Assembly: GCA_030435675.1 (NCBI GenBank)
Contig: CM059625.1
Span: 3,720,001 to 3,784,000, forward strand
Origin: Steinernema hermaphroditum
Taxonomy: Eukaryota; Nematoda; Chromadorea; Rhabditida; Steinernematidae
Direction: 5' to 3'
Length of the DNA: 64,000 nucleotides
Below the pieces are notes generated by a model that ran no database searches, was not told the DNA's origin, and was given only the letters and a program-made list of their open reading frames with translations. Position numbers and translations under genes: made by a program. Positions within the stretch are counted from its first letter, which is position 1, and every line of letters begins with the position of its first letter. Positions 24,691-38,800 of the stretch are shown here, piece by piece.

Positions 24691-27559
24691 ATCATTAGTG
24701 AAATCTGTGGATTTTATGCTAAGAAAAGGTGATTAGAAAAGTGGCCCAATTATGAGGACTAACCGAATTTTTACGACCCAAAAGAACAGAATCGAAACTT
24801 TTTAGTACAACAATGTCGAATATGCTCCTCAACAGCTTCCATACCATATTATGGTTTGCTTTATTTAAGCTGAGCTGAACAGAAGGCATTGTGGACGACC
24901 GATAATTGAGATAGGTTGCCCAACATTTTATCATTTCATTGGTGAATGTGGCCATATATACTCCGTGCTAGTTGTTTACAGTGTGTCCCCATTGGTTCCC
25001 TTCCTTAGAGCACCTTCTGGTAACTCTGTGTGCTTCCAGTTTGTTTTCCACATCCCGTCAATTGCAGGTTCTCAGTCTGATGTTCCAAAAACGCTGACTC
25101 CATTCCGCATCATTCTCAAGGTCACTTTTTCATCATGCGTTCTGTCTCGCTTTATTACGTTTCGCCTAAAACATTTTAAGCTAGTGTCTCACCTCACTAC
25201 GACCCCCATAAATAATTACAACCGGTCCGACAGCCGACTATGTACCCACTTGTGTCGCCTTAGTTGGTCTCTGATTCACGACTAAAAGTGTCATAAGCAG
25301 TGAGGTATAACCCGGTTATCCAGTTCAATGACGAAGAGCTGTTCGGTCAAGTCAATTGCTAAATGACTCAATTTATTGTTTTGTGAGTCACAGTCACTGA
25401 GAAGCAAACACTTTTATAGTGGCTGCTAAATTCCTTTGAAAAAATGTGGTTCTATAGTTGTCCATTCAACTATGCCAATGAACATGTATAGTGCGTCGTT
25501 AGGTCGTCAAGTCGTTAATGTTTGTTGAGGGCTGACACGAAGGAAGCGAATAACAACCGAGTAAAATATGTGTTTATGACCTATGCAGCGATGTGTAATA
25601 TGTCGCGAATGGAAGTTTCCTGGAGGCTGCATTGATGCTACTGCTCAAGACGAACATTATGGAACATACAATCTGTACAGTGCTGCATCTCTATGACGTA
25701 TTTCGTGCATCATTTTCCGGATTCCTACAGTTCTTCCGATGCTCTTTTCCCTTTCAACGCATATTAATCACAGCCACACCGAACACGGATTTCACTTATT
25801 CGCGCGTTGCAAATGTACTGCTAAAAAACGGTCGTCCGTCTTGAACGATTACGCACGCTTCACGAAGCGTGAATATGAAAATGCAATTTTCATTGTGGTG
25901 TCAAGTGTTCAGAAAAAACTCGTAAGCTTGACGGTATACCCTTTTATCATCGTTTCTTATGTGAAGCCACAATTCAGCCCTTTTCAGTACTTATTGTCAG
26001 AAACGAGATGAGGGAAATGAGAGAAGTGAGAGCAAGTCTGTCAGTTTGTTGAGCCTAATTTCGAATAGGCCTCATTTGAATATGTAACCCCTCTGTGATT
26101 GATCTCATGAAAATGGGAACCCCGCAGCATATTCTGATAGAATAAGCTAGTATAAAGTGTCTGTGTCTTCCCATAGGTTAACCCGTCGTCATTTGAACTA
26201 CGTAGCTGAAGATCATCGATGAAACCGTAAGACGCCGAAGCTGGAATTTCGTCTGGAAGATGGCGAAGCGGTAAAGTCGGGCAGTTATTACGCTCTTTTT
26301 GACCTGTATCTGAATCTCTGAAAAGCATAACCAACAACACTACTTTGCGGTCGTGTGGAGTTCACAAAAGAACCAGGTCTTTTATCTCCAAAAGTTAGGC
26401 TTGTGTATGCGATTGAATCTTTCAGAACTGCTATTACGTCTATGTACAGTAATCCTCTGGGATCTGGCGTGGATCTGAACGCATTCTTAATTTAATTTGC
26501 AATTTAGAGTAACTCTGATGATTTGAAAACATTTGTCATCCTTAGATCGGCTTGCAAAAATACTGTGTGCCTTTGAAACCATCGGAATGTCCCGATCTGC
26601 CAAATGGTGCTTTGCCACAATACCAAGAATCGCGTCGACGGTGTGAACTACTAACTTCAATCAGAAACATATTTATTTGTCGAGCCAAACGGGGTATTCT
26701 CCACGCACAAAAGTTTAACGACTCTTTACGCATCCTAAGAATTTGTCGAAAAGTTCGAGTTCAACTTTAATTGCTCGAAACGCATTGTCTGCTCTTCCGC
26801 TCCAGCAGAACCGATCCGTCGAGCGGACAAATCGCATTTTTTACGATTCTCGCGCGTGTCGCCCCAATAGAATTCAACTAAAGATCGGCGATTGCGCCTA
26901 AAAGTGAAAGCGTTTATTGTTTTAGCCGTGTCACAGAGTCGTAAGTTGTAAAGATGAGGCAAACAATTTCAAGGCTATGCAACCGCAAACAGTTGTTAGA
27001 CGACAAAGGTCACTTTTTTGTCCGATCGTTTCACTATGCCTTTCGTAATGTGTACAAACATGTGACTCACAGTCATAACTGGCCGCCGGTTCCACCATGT
27101 TCCAAAAACCGCCAGTCAAGCGGTCGACAAAAAAAAACGGCTAGACCAGACGTGTGCGCAGAAGAACCAACAGGTGGGCAGTGTTAAGCTGACAGGTTGA
27201 TCGCCTTTGTGTTGCGGTGGACAGTGCAAGTTGTCGAAAAAAATTCCGCGCGCCATCGGTCAAGGTTTCGCGGAAAGCGAAACAAAGAGACGCGTGACAA
27301 CGCGGAAATGGAGGTTTCAGGAAAAGGCAAACAAAAAAGCTTGAAGCTGGTTTCAAGGTCTAGAAGCATTATAAAACGTTTGTAACTAGGGGATATTCAA
27401 GACGACAAAAGACAACAGGGTGTTGGGACTGGTTCAACGGATCACAATCTGTGTCACCATTTGGAATAATTGTTATTGACTTTATTTCATGAATAAAAGG
27501 CATACGGATCAGAGGATGTGTCGACAAAAAAGATATGTCTCTTGCAGCCGGCTTGATTG
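24691..27559. other. Intergenic, nothing recognised
   Basis: Only short open frames without domains. The part after about 26.8 kb is richer in CG and resembles the upstream flanks of the genes here, but no exon with convincing borders was found. Confidence 0.45.
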
Positions 27560-27890
27560 TGTAGTACGGCTTTGATGTCGAAACAGATGATGCCGAGGTG
27601 TTCCGTAGAACACGTAGGAATCGTCGAAACTCCAGGAATGGTGACTGTCCTTCCCGTTATCGGGATGTTTACGGGATGGCGGCACCCTCAGAGCCCGCAT
27701 ACGACTCGGACAGGTTAGTAATTAGTCGGAAAGTTCTGTTGTCATCGGTGGTGGCGTCCTCAGAGTATGACCTTCAGGATTCCTCAGACAGCCATGCTTG
27801 GCGTCTTGAATCTTGATGTTTATAGTGGTGACACTGGGTGTCCCAGTCCTTTCCGGAAGCTGGAAAACTCACAACTGCTACACGGTTTGG
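27560..27890 (-). repeat. Dispersed repeat family R1, copy 4 (inverted, degenerate)
   Basis: Same orientation as the copy at 24270. It aligns best over about 27740-27880, sharing GACCTTCAGGAT and TGTCCCAGTCC, with a weaker match around 27570-27640 that contains a GATGTCGAA block. It is more diverged than the other three copies. Confidence 0.55.
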
Positions 27891-30199
27891 AATAAAATCA
27901 ACCACAGAGCGTATCAGGAAGCGATTGCTCGGTACAGTAACACGAGAGAGGCATTAGAAGCCGTGTCCGGAGCTAGAGAAGTCAAGATGAAACGGGAGGA
28001 AGTTGCCTAAACATTATGCCTCATGTATATTAGTGGCATTTCCATCAAGATCAAGTTCTGATTGCGTTCTTCTGACAACATTCTTTACTATCCTTGGATT
28101 TCATTTGCGAACGGTTGCTGATCAGTGTTCTCTGTGATCGAGAGGAAGCCGACACGGAAATAAATTCGGACGTAAAAAAAGAAAAAGAATAACCGCGAAG
28201 CAGGTTTTCATGAGCTTTCATATCTGACGATAAGATGAGCACAGAATGGAAAGACACTGCAAAATGCAAACTCGGGTTTTTAATGCCGTTCTTCGGCTCA
28301 GCCAGAGGAACATTTGGTTTGGGCGCTCTGCTCAGTCGCTCTACGATCATTTGTCAACGCGCATTGTGATCCACTATGGATCATATATGCATATGGATAG
28401 CACTGAGTTTCCGAAATCGCGACCAAAAATTGGTTGTGTGTAGGTTGTAGGTGGATCAACGTTCTTCTTTGTTTATGTCACACCATTTGTGCACCGTTAG
28501 AAGCATTTTATCATTCCCTTTCCACCTCTTCGAACCAAGCAAAAAGAGCTGATTGATGATCGTAGAGGAGAGTATCAATATTGTTCCGGCAAAGGGCAAT
28601 TGCAGAAAAAAAGAACGAAGAAATGTTTGATTAAAATTACTGAAATTCTGTGCTTTTCGTCCTGGCAAGCAAGTTATTTTGTGACGTTGCGGACAGTTTG
28701 CAACTTTTCTCTTGCTTTTTTCGCAAATCGCCCGCAACCGGTCAACTGGTAATTGGTGTAATTTTAAACATGTTTCGCGAGTTGCGAAGATCAAAGAGTT
28801 GGGACGGGTAGGCTTTCGAAAATCCTAGAAATCTTCCCGTTTCTTGATGGTAATGTGATCTTTACTTGACATTAAATGCCACGTCAGATGACTCACATGA
28901 TTATCATAACTTTGCACTAGCTGCCTTTTTGGACGTGATAGAAAGGAAAGTAGCAAACCACGATAGCACCTTCCAAAAACATGCATAGGAAAAGCCCTTC
29001 AAAAGCCTTAAGCCGATCTGAATCGAGTCAAAACGACTCAGCTAAAGTGAAAGACATTCCTTCGCAGAACGTCCTCTGAGGTATTTCTAAGATTAGATCT
29101 AATCTCCTCTCCGATAGGCTATTTTTCATAACACAACATTTCGGATTTGTCCGTTACTAGTTAAGCGGGGAAGTCATTGTTTACGTAAATTTGATGAAAT
29201 TCGGAGATAGTGCGACGGAAGTCAGATGTCGCGAACTAAACTTTCGGTCATCACACTTGTCTTGAAGGTTGTGTATGGTTGCTATCAACAGCAATAACAA
29301 TAATGAAGAACATATTTGATGTCAACTGAACAAATAAGTGGCCATTCGATGTTATGATTTTGGAATAAATAGGGCAGAGGGACTGTTGGTTTTGACCGTT
29401 CATAGGTTTACCCCTTTTCGTCATCCACAAGAATACATAAGGCACTCAGAAATAGAGACTTAGATTATACAAGAAAAGACATTGGTTTTTACCAACACTC
29501 ATCATCAGGACTTTAAAGACCGTATGGCATACTCGTTTGTACATTCCTAGGTGTTCATACGAGGTGAGTACAGAACGAGACCAATGTGTGAGTAAATAAT
29601 GGGGATAGACCGCGGTCTCTAGATGTACTGTTAAGTCCAGACCTTGTTATGTGCCTGTTCAGTTAACCCACACAACTTATATCCGATTTTCATGTCTAAC
29701 TTCTAACTCACGAAGCGCTATGAAGATCTAGTCGCTTCCTTCCTTAATGGGCACCTCAGGTCAACAAAAAACTAACATGAAGCTTGAACTTGCTTGTCCC
29801 CTTAAAGCCATTAATCCAGCACCGGTTCGCCCACCTCAGACAAAGAATTCGCCTTCTTCCGACGGAACCTGTTCAATTGATTCAGCAAAAAATTATTGGA
29901 TTTCCCGAGAAATTCATTGAAACGAAACTGAATCGCTCACTCTATTAAGGTGAATTTCCGCAAAGCTACGAAACGGTGTAACGATAGATTGATTCTATTT
30001 CAATTTATCAGTTCTATTGTGAGGTGTAAATTTTTGATCCCTAAAGTGTCATCCCTCTCCTTCGCGGTTGGGCGGAGGTACATGCATATGGCTCCTCCAC
30101 ACACATCTAATAGGATAGCGGAGCAACAGCACCGTTTCCGAAAGGGAAAGGGCATGATTTTAAATTACACTCGACGCACTCAGCCAATGAATCCTGATT
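27891..30199. other. Intergenic, nothing recognised
   Basis: No supported gene, RNA or repeat was found in this 2.3-kb stretch on either strand. Confidence 0.45.
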
Positions 30200-30730
30200 G
30201 CTGAAACGCTTTTTTGCCTCACACAGGGCAGATCCGTTCGCGCATGCGGTCTGTTCAAAAACTTGTAACACCGAGGCGACACCTCGCCTCCTTCGCCCTG
30301 ATCGGTAAACCGCGCCGACGATGCGGTGACGCGTGACGTCATCAGCGTTATCAGAACGCTCCTCGTCGGATGTGTGTTAGTCAACATATGCGATTTTAGT
30401 CAAACTAGCGGCCGGTGGTCGCGCGCGCGCCCTCGCTTCAATCGTCTCTGAATCAGCGCACACACAACACAACAACGCACACCACTTTCGCCCCGGCGGC
30501 AACTCGACCGTTGGCGAGTCAAGGTTGACGTTATGCATCTTAGTGAAAATGTTTGTCCTATCAGAGATCGAATCTCGGCGACTTCTGTGTCAACGCAACG
30601 GTGCCGGTGGCCGACGCGCGAATGGAAAGTGAAAAGTTAAAGACGCCAATTTCAGCGAGTGCACAAACGCGCTGAAAAAATTCATAAAATTCCGATCGCA
30701 CCGTCGAGTCACGCCTTTGAGGGTGTTGGA
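30200..30730. promoter_or_regulatory. CG-rich patch with a perfect CRE palindrome
   Basis: This half-kilobase is markedly richer in CG dinucleotides than the surrounding AT-rich DNA and includes a (CG)n run near 30420. TGACGTCA, the palindromic CREB/ATF site, lies at 30334-30341. No exon was recognised inside. It could be a distal enhancer or the promoter of a non-coding or unrecognised transcript. Its link to the gene that starts at 32.9 kb is inference. Confidence 0.35.
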
Positions 30731-32883
30731 GTTCAAGAGGAATTCCACAACACTTGTATCGCTGCGAGTTCATTCAAGAATGGCAACAGTAAAAACGAAA
30801 AAAAAAAAATCAAACAGCAACATTGAAACTTTGAGGGATTCCCATCCCATTCTTGGAGATTTTCCACGGGGATCAAGTTACGCGGACATTCGATATCCCT
30901 TCTGAAGGACAAAGAAATGAATTTACTTTGCTTAAATATTTAGATTGTTCAAAATGTTCCCAGGGATATTCCCGACGCAAATCAGTTTTATAAAGGACGT
31001 CAGTAGAATATATATTACAGTATAATACAAATACAACAGGAACTACATGTGCTAAGTCATTGTTTTTTCAGCCATTAGCGTTGTATGGTCGCTCACAACG
31101 ATGATGTTTACTGTAGATGGTTCCTAGCGATTAGATTTAGGGGAGATTTTAGTTCGTTGTTTTTGCTAGTTCTTTGCATCATAAATTGACTGATAGCACT
31201 AGAATACTGTTCACGAAATAAGACCAAAGAGGATGTAGGAGGAAAAGCGGCGATTGACTGATTCCTGGCATGTCCACTGGACGCATCATCTACCCATGGC
31301 ACATAACTGTAACACTCGGTTGCTCACTCTTTTGTGCTTCGGTAGCCCATATGTAGCTCGATTTCCGCGTGCAAAAACGCAACAGCTATCCTATTTATGA
31401 TAACGGTATAGGCATAATAAGTATACGAACAGGATTTCAGGAGGTGCCTATTTTGTCTTGGACAAAGACTGATTACCAGCTCTCAAACATATTAAGGTCT
31501 TGTCATATCTCTCCCGAAGTCTTACGGTATTCACATACATTCAGAGCTAATTGTCCTGGCCATGATTACAATACTTTCATTTCATTTTTTTATTTGTTCA
31601 TACTACCATATGTTACACACTGCTCTTGTGATCTACCAAAAGTTTCATCCAATTCGCTGAGTAAAAGTGTGAAGTGACGTCGTCATCTTTATAGCCCGCT
31701 TTTTTCCTGTTGGATCTTATTTCATAAGTGCTGAATCATGATATCGAAGCTGTCCAAGCGAGACCGGATCATAGTAACTGTTTGGAAGCGAGCTTGTTCT
31801 CCTCCCATATCTGGGGAGTGGACGTAATTTTTTATCTGATGACACATCGAACATAGTTGGAACAAGCGAAGAAGTTATTGTTGTCATACAGCCTTACGAA
31901 CGGCGTGCGCATTCCGGCGTCTTCTTCAGCAGCAGCATCTTCTCCACCTCGTCGCGCCCTCCCCCTACTTCCCATCCTCTCCTCCCCTCCCCGTTTAAAA
32001 GATTATCGGCCATTGGATATTTCGACAGTGCGCGCTGCTATAAGGAGATTATCGCGCTGTTACAAAGCGGTTTTTTATGAAAAGATCGAACGGTCACTGC
32101 AGGAATGGAAAGTGCGCTTTTCCGAAGAGTGCATGGGCAGTTCGCCGAGCAGATTACCTTTTGTGAAATGATGCGATCCCCATGCCTTACCCGCCGTTCT
32201 ACGCCTCCCCCGCTCAAGGCGCCATTCCATGACATTTTTTGCAGACTTTTAACTTTCGTTAATTGCCTTTGAGCGTGACGAGGGTCCCTCCCCCTTCCCC
32301 GGTTGCCCTCAGACGGTTGAGGTTCGACCGTGCGAGCGAGTGAAAGTGGGCGTCCGGTAGCCGGCCTGCCGACCGGGAAGATTCTTCCGAAAAAGGAAGA
32401 ATGTGCGCGACAAAAAAGGGAAGAAGCGACATTAGGTCTTTTGCTGTTGGCTGGAGCTGCAGTGGGAGGGGCTAACACCAAAGGGGTATCATTCAGGTTC
32501 TCTCCCCCTACGACGACTCCCCTCCGTCAACAGCTCGCCCTTCGGGTCCCCCTCTACACGCCCCGCACTCGCCACGCTGAACCCACTCACTCAGAAACCC
32601 GGAGAAGGGCAGCGTACCATGGTTCGGCAGGCTTCTGGAGGGTCTAAGCCTCGTTCAGTCGTTATTGCAAATTTCCGACTTGTCTTGTCCGAGAGTAGCC
32701 ATCCTGGTTCGCGCGACATAAAGTCGCGGCGGCTAGCAAAGGCGGAGAAGAACGAGTCTTCTCTCCGTTATCCATACCAATCGCTCGTGGAGATCTCGGC
32801 TTTTCGAAATTGTATTCTTTCTGCGAGTCTCCGAGACGTCGCCATCCATTGTACCTGTTAATTAATCGCTTTTTCTGCTCCAG
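30731..32883 (+). promoter_or_regulatory. Upstream flank and 5' region of the giant PAN gene
   Basis: From about 31.9 kb the sequence becomes C- and CG-rich, with CT-rich runs near 31925-31995 and 32280-32310. An ATG in a good context at 32619 opens an 80-codon frame that stops at 32861, before the real start. If this region is transcribed, it would be an upstream open reading frame. A splice acceptor (CTGCTCCAG) ends at 32883. No TATA box is convincing. Confidence 0.35.
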
Positions 32884-32896
32884 GCCGTCTCCGACC

Positions 32897-35800
32897 ATGG
32901 TATCCGGCCGACCGGAAGCGCTCTTCGCGGCGCTTTTGGTGGTCGTCACCCTGGCGGCGACTACGATAGCTGCTCCGGCGGGCGGTTTCCCCCCACAACA
33001 GATTTGTAAGTTTTCTTTTTTGTACAGCTCCTTTTAACACCATACGACTATAACTGTTAATTCTCTGTTATTGGCTGTCATAACGGTTCAATAAGTTAAC
33101 AACTATGTCAAACGATGGGTTGTTTATCACCAGGACGAAAATGTTTTATAGGCCATGTTAGGCAACCGATCCAGTGATATAATATGTAATAAGTCCTTGG
33201 GGCAAGCGCACACTAAACCAGTTTCAATTGTCGGTTCTCTCCTTGTTCAAGGGGCTTAGTTCAGGGGATAGCAAAACTCACTCTCTTCGCGCCCGGCTCT
33301 CCTAACGTAGTACAAATGAAACATTTTGTGACATTGACGCGCGAGCCTCTTGAAGTGTTCCTATCGCACCTCAATGACAGATTCGCACCTGTAGCGCCAC
33401 TCAGGGCGCCGCCGAATCGACAAGTTATGAAGTCGATGACGACTTGTCGAAAGTCATCATGCAAAATCAGGCGCAAGCAACAGCAATTGCCGCCTTGTTA
33501 CAGTCGTCGGCGGCTCTCTTGTGTTCTTTTTTGGGAACTGTACACGCCTGATAAACAAAACTTGTTCGTTGCTCATTCCTTTCCCACCTGCTCGCCACCG
33601 CCCCGTCACCACTCAATGCCTATCAATGCCAAAAATCAGATCATGCTCAGGTGACGTCGCCTGGAAGAAGAAGAGCGATGTCTTATGAGTGGGAAAAACA
33701 AAACAAAATGAAACGGTTCGTGCACTCGCGCTACTGCCGCCGCCACCACCGTTGTTCTGCCCGACGGGTTCGACAAAAACACCTCCTGCGCGCTTTACGC
33801 CTGCCCGTTTAAGGTGTAACAAAGGAGAATGCGCAAGCGTTCAAGTTTCGGCCGCAGCCCGAGCGTCTCAACTTGATTGTTACCCAATTTGATTAAGATT
33901 TCAACTGTTTTTCAACACCCCCCACTCCGATGCGTGCTGAAACAATGCGCTGTCGAGCGAAAGCGGAAGAGGTGGCGAACGTGAACCTGCACGCAACCCG
34001 CAATGAGACATTGATGAAGAAAGGGAAAAGAGTGAAAAAACGGTTGAGTGCGATGCTGAAACGGGATCGGTTCGCCCTGCAGGGTGGAAGTGTTAAACCG
34101 ATCGGATGCGAGATTCATCGCTCTCGCGCGCTCATTATTCATCTCCATTTCGACTTCTCCGTTCACTTTCGCTCTCATCTATCTTCGTCGTTGTCTCTTT
34201 ACGCAAATATACTTGATACCCGCGGACTCTCGATTGCCGCAGGCGCTGAACGCGATTTCGACAAAGTTGATCGCTCTGTTTTCCTGAAGAAGTGAAACGT
34301 CATTTTCTCTCAAAAAAGTGACGCATTTGGCGAGTCGTTTATCGACGTAGCGCCCTCCATTCACATCAAGGGAGTGCCCCTCAATGAGTCATGCTTCATG
34401 GAATGTGAACATAAACAGCCGCTTCCTTTTGTATGCGAAAAATTCTTTCTAATTATGCCGAATTCCAGTGTTTGGGGTGTGAAGAGCGAAAAGTCAAGAC
34501 AACGGGGCGGCGGCCGCGTAGAGACGCGCTGTCAATTATATGCACTTCTGTGTTTGCTACGCTGCGAAATCGAGTGACATTGAATGAGGAACGAATAGTC
34601 AAAGATCGGCGAAGTTGTGCGTCGATGATGTTCAATGCGGGGCAACGTTTTTAGCGCAATTCGATTAAAATAGTAAAGATGCCGAGAGTGAACGTCTGAG
34701 AAAGTTCAACGGTCGGAATAGTGTGTCAGGGACGGTGGCATCTGGCGAGGATTAGCGAGCGGATTATGGTCAAGATCACACTATGAAAATACTTTACAAT
34801 GCAAAAAGAGCTTACTCGTTTTTGCTTCAAAAATAAAAAAATATTCCCCACAGTAAGGTTCATCCATCACACTATTCAAGCAGTGTATGATTGAACAGAC
34901 AAGTCATGCAAGGATCTCGAATAGTCTTGATATCTATCCCTTATAGGCATTCATCAAAATGATCATTCCGGCATAGAATGTATCAAATTGTGTAGCAAAA
35001 TACTGAATGTTCGAGCCTCCTAATGGGTTGATCATATCGCATTTTCCATTTGCTACATAAGATCGAAACTGAGCCGTTGTTGTAAGCAGGAAGTTGATAA
35101 ACACGTCTCTCTACTGCGACCTGCTGCAACAGCGCAACATCAATTAATCACTGCACCTAAGCGATCTTCAACCCAAGTGCAAAATCATTTTTTTTTCAAA
35201 ACACAAATGGTGACGACTTTTTCACGAAAACAGGTTTTGGGGTCTTCTTTATTTCCACTCATCCTTTTTATTATGTCATCAGGTCATCTATATGATCGCT
35301 ACAAAATAAATTTGTCTCCACTAAATCGATGACTAATTCATCGCTTCTTTTCAGCATGTCCCGACAACAAGATCTTCGCCTATGTTAACGGAACCGAATT
35401 CGATCGAACGCCATACATACACACATCGATCGTGGTCGATTCTCTACAACAATGTATCCTGAAATGCTTCGGAAATCACTTTTGCTACTCCGTCAAATAC
35501 GACGAGAAGATTGAAGACACTTGTACGCTCTACTACTTCAGCGGATACAACTGCTCACACAAAGAGCTCGTGCCCATTGAAGCAATCAAGTACACCGGAC
35601 GCGCGCTCACCGTCGACTGCTTGAGATGTCCGGCGCTTGGCGAGTTCGGTAAGGTGTTTAATTTCTGGAACACTCCATTCAAGGCATAATTAGTCTGCTG
35701 GCGGAAATTGAGTCAAGTACTAACTCTTGTGGGAACTAGTGTTTCACAACGAGACCGGTCTAGAGACAAGGGTATCTTGAGATCTTGACAGCTTCAATAG

Positions 35801-38800
35801 ATCCTCTTGTTCACCGGTTTGAAGGCCAATTTTGTAATGCAAAAACTATAAGGCAGCCATCGGGCCGATTATAGCATCTATTCGATTCCAGTCCTTGTTC
35901 CAGATCAGTACCAAAAGATACATGCGAAAGGGCATGGTTTGATGTTTGAACTGGAATATCTTATAACGCCCAATTTTCGACGAGAAAGTAGAGAGGTAAT
36001 AAGAAGCATTATCCTACTTTGAGGTTTACCGTGAGCAGAAACAAGCATTCACCTTTCGAGGAGGGTAATCTGTGACTGAGTCGAGTATGTACTTTAGAAT
36101 CTGTCGCTTGGTGAAATTGACAATCGTCAACGTATTTTTCTGGGAAGTGCAAGTGTTATAAAGTGGACATTTAAATCTGTAGATTAGTTCCACATACTTT
36201 TATACTGATAGCATTTTTAACTTGAGCTTTCCGTTTCAGTGACCCCACCTCCCAACGGTCAGATCGAGGCAACGTTCCTTGTGAAAGGCGTTGGCAAGAT
36301 CACCCAAAACGAAAACGTTGTCGAGGGTAATGGAGTTCCTAACGTAACGGACACCACCGAAGAGGAGCGCAAGAAACAACAAGAAGGTACTAAATCGCAG
36401 CTTACCCCCGGAATTTGTTTTATTATTCCTGTATTTTCCGCACATTTAGAGTTAAACGCTGCAAAGGGGAACGTGTCGGAGAACAATCTGTCAGTCGACT
36501 CTGGGATAACAACAACAGAGTCAACGCCTCGAAAACCGGAAGGTGAAGAAGAGACGACCACGACAGCGGCTGCGGCCACTGAGGAAACGACCCAAAGTGC
36601 AACTGAAGGTTCAGCGATCACAAACGAACAACCGTTCGTCACCAGTGATGAACGTTTAGGTGCGCCCGTGGAGAGTACGACGCTGTCCGTGGAAGAAACA
36701 ACAAAAACAGAAGAAGTGGTAACGACGCAAGGTCAAGAAGGTAACGGAATGATGTGCTAATGAGAATTGGCTAATGCGAACAACATAACAGAAACGTCGC
36801 AAATTGGAGAAGTGACGACCGCTGTTCCTGAAGAACAAGGTGAAACTAGTTTGCACTGCGCGTGTTTCTCAAAAAAGCAGATTTAGTGACGTCTACAGCG
36901 GTCGAAACAACAATAGAAGTGGAAACAACAACTGAAGGTGCGCGATAACAAAGTGACTCTTCTTTCAAAAGTTCTGTTTGCAGGGGCTCAAACTTCGGAA
37001 GCTGTTGAAACGACTACTTCTGCTGCAGAAGGTCAAGGTAGAGTTCTCGTTTGCTTTCCCAGTGATCAAACTACAAAGAATGAGAGCGTACATCTAACAT
37101 TATCTAACAAAACTGAAAATACTAAATCTGATGCGTTCAGAAACGGTAACTGTATATCTGAAAGTTGCTGAAGCTACTGCTCCCACGCACCTTCTCGAGG
37201 GAGGTAAGGGACATTGAAAAGCTTCAACTGACTTAAAAAATCGTACATAGTACTAGCAGTGTGCTAACCAAAGAATGATAGAGCTAGTCTCAAAGTTAAT
37301 ACCATTTGATCGTTGATGATATTTCTAGAAATTCCCGTGACCACCACCTCGGTGACACCCTCCGAAGGAGGTAGCGTTTGTTATATATCATAAAAGCTAA
37401 CCAGCACGATATAGAAACGGAAATTGTGGGTGAGACCGCAACATCTGTCATACCCTCACAGGGACCTGAGGCTGGTAGAACTACAGAAATACCAGCTGAA
37501 TCTACAGCTCAACCTTCAAAAGAAGGAGGTAGTACTCGCTTAGCTTATTCTTTTTTTTTCGCATTTTTTGATGAGATCTTCTATCTTGAAATACTATTTC
37601 TCTAGAAACTGGAGCGACTGAAGCTGGCGAAACTATTGGTCCGCCACCCCCACCAGAAGGTAGACACTGTTGACATGTAATAAGGGGTAGTATGGGCTTG
37701 CAGAAACCGAGTCTCCAGAGGGCACAGCCGCTTCCGAGTTAGCTGTTGAAAGCACAACTTCAGTTTCTCAGGGGGGAGGAGTTCCTGGAGTGGTCACAAC
37801 TGGCATGCCTTCCGAAGGTCCACCAGAGGCTGCCACATCAGTTGTTCCTCCCAAAGGGGGTTGTAATTTTGCACACATATATGGGCTGACTAGGGTTTTG
37901 TAGAAACTGAAGCTCCAACTGAGGTTACGACGCTATCTGTTACTGAGGCATCAGTTGAAACAACTGCTCCAATTCAGCCTTCAGAGGAAGGAGGTACCGT
38001 GTGACTAACTGCTTCTTTCAAATTCTTTTATTTTTTCAATCATTTTTTTTTTATTTTCATTTTCTCGCTTTCCTCTCCATACGCTTCTAAATTATTCTCA
38101 TCTAGAAACTAGCACTTCGCCGCCGGCTGAGGGCAGTTCTTCTGTCGTTCCTTCGACGGGAGGTAATCGTGAGAATATTAGAATAGTAGTGTACCATGTA
38201 TCCATAGAAAGCGAGGCTCCGGCTGAAGCTACTACGACTGAGGCTGCTTCAGAGGCACCGTCGGAGGGCGCCACCACGGCTTTGCCCACAGAGGGTATCA
38301 ACTTGTATCTAGGTGAACTGGGTGACTGTTAATTATCTAGGAAGTGAGGCTCCTACTGAGATAACAACTGCCGAGGGAGCTGGTGAAACTACTGGTCAAC
38401 CTTCAGAAGAAGGGGCTACTTCACCTGAGGGTGCCTCAGAGGCTCCATCGGAGGGGGCCACTACGGCTTTGCCCACAGAGGGTATCAACTTGTAACTAGT
38501 AAAATGGGTGACTGCTACTTATCTAGGAAGTGAGGCTCCTGCTGAGGCAACAACTGCCGCGGGAGCTGGTGAAACGACGGGTCAACCTTCAGAAGAAGGA
38601 GCTACTACAACTGAGGGTGCCTCAGAAGCTCCATCGGAGGGGGCCACTACGGCTTTGCCTACAGAGGGTATCAACTTGTAACTAGTGAAATGGGTGACTG
38701 TTAATTATCTAGGAAGTGAGGCTCCTACTGAGATAACAACTGTCGAGGGAGCTGGTGAAACTACTGGTCAACCTTCAGAAGAAGGGGCTGTTACAACTGG

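Noticed and set aside
24251..24732. A 143-codon open frame across repeat copy 3
   Set aside because: The frame is not kept in the other three repeat copies, so it is a by-product of the repeat sequence.
31857..32861. Open frames of 80-147 codons upstream of the giant gene
   Set aside because: They overlap on both strands in a C-rich promoter-like region and show no domain or signal peptide. The 32619 frame is kept only as a possible upstream open reading frame.
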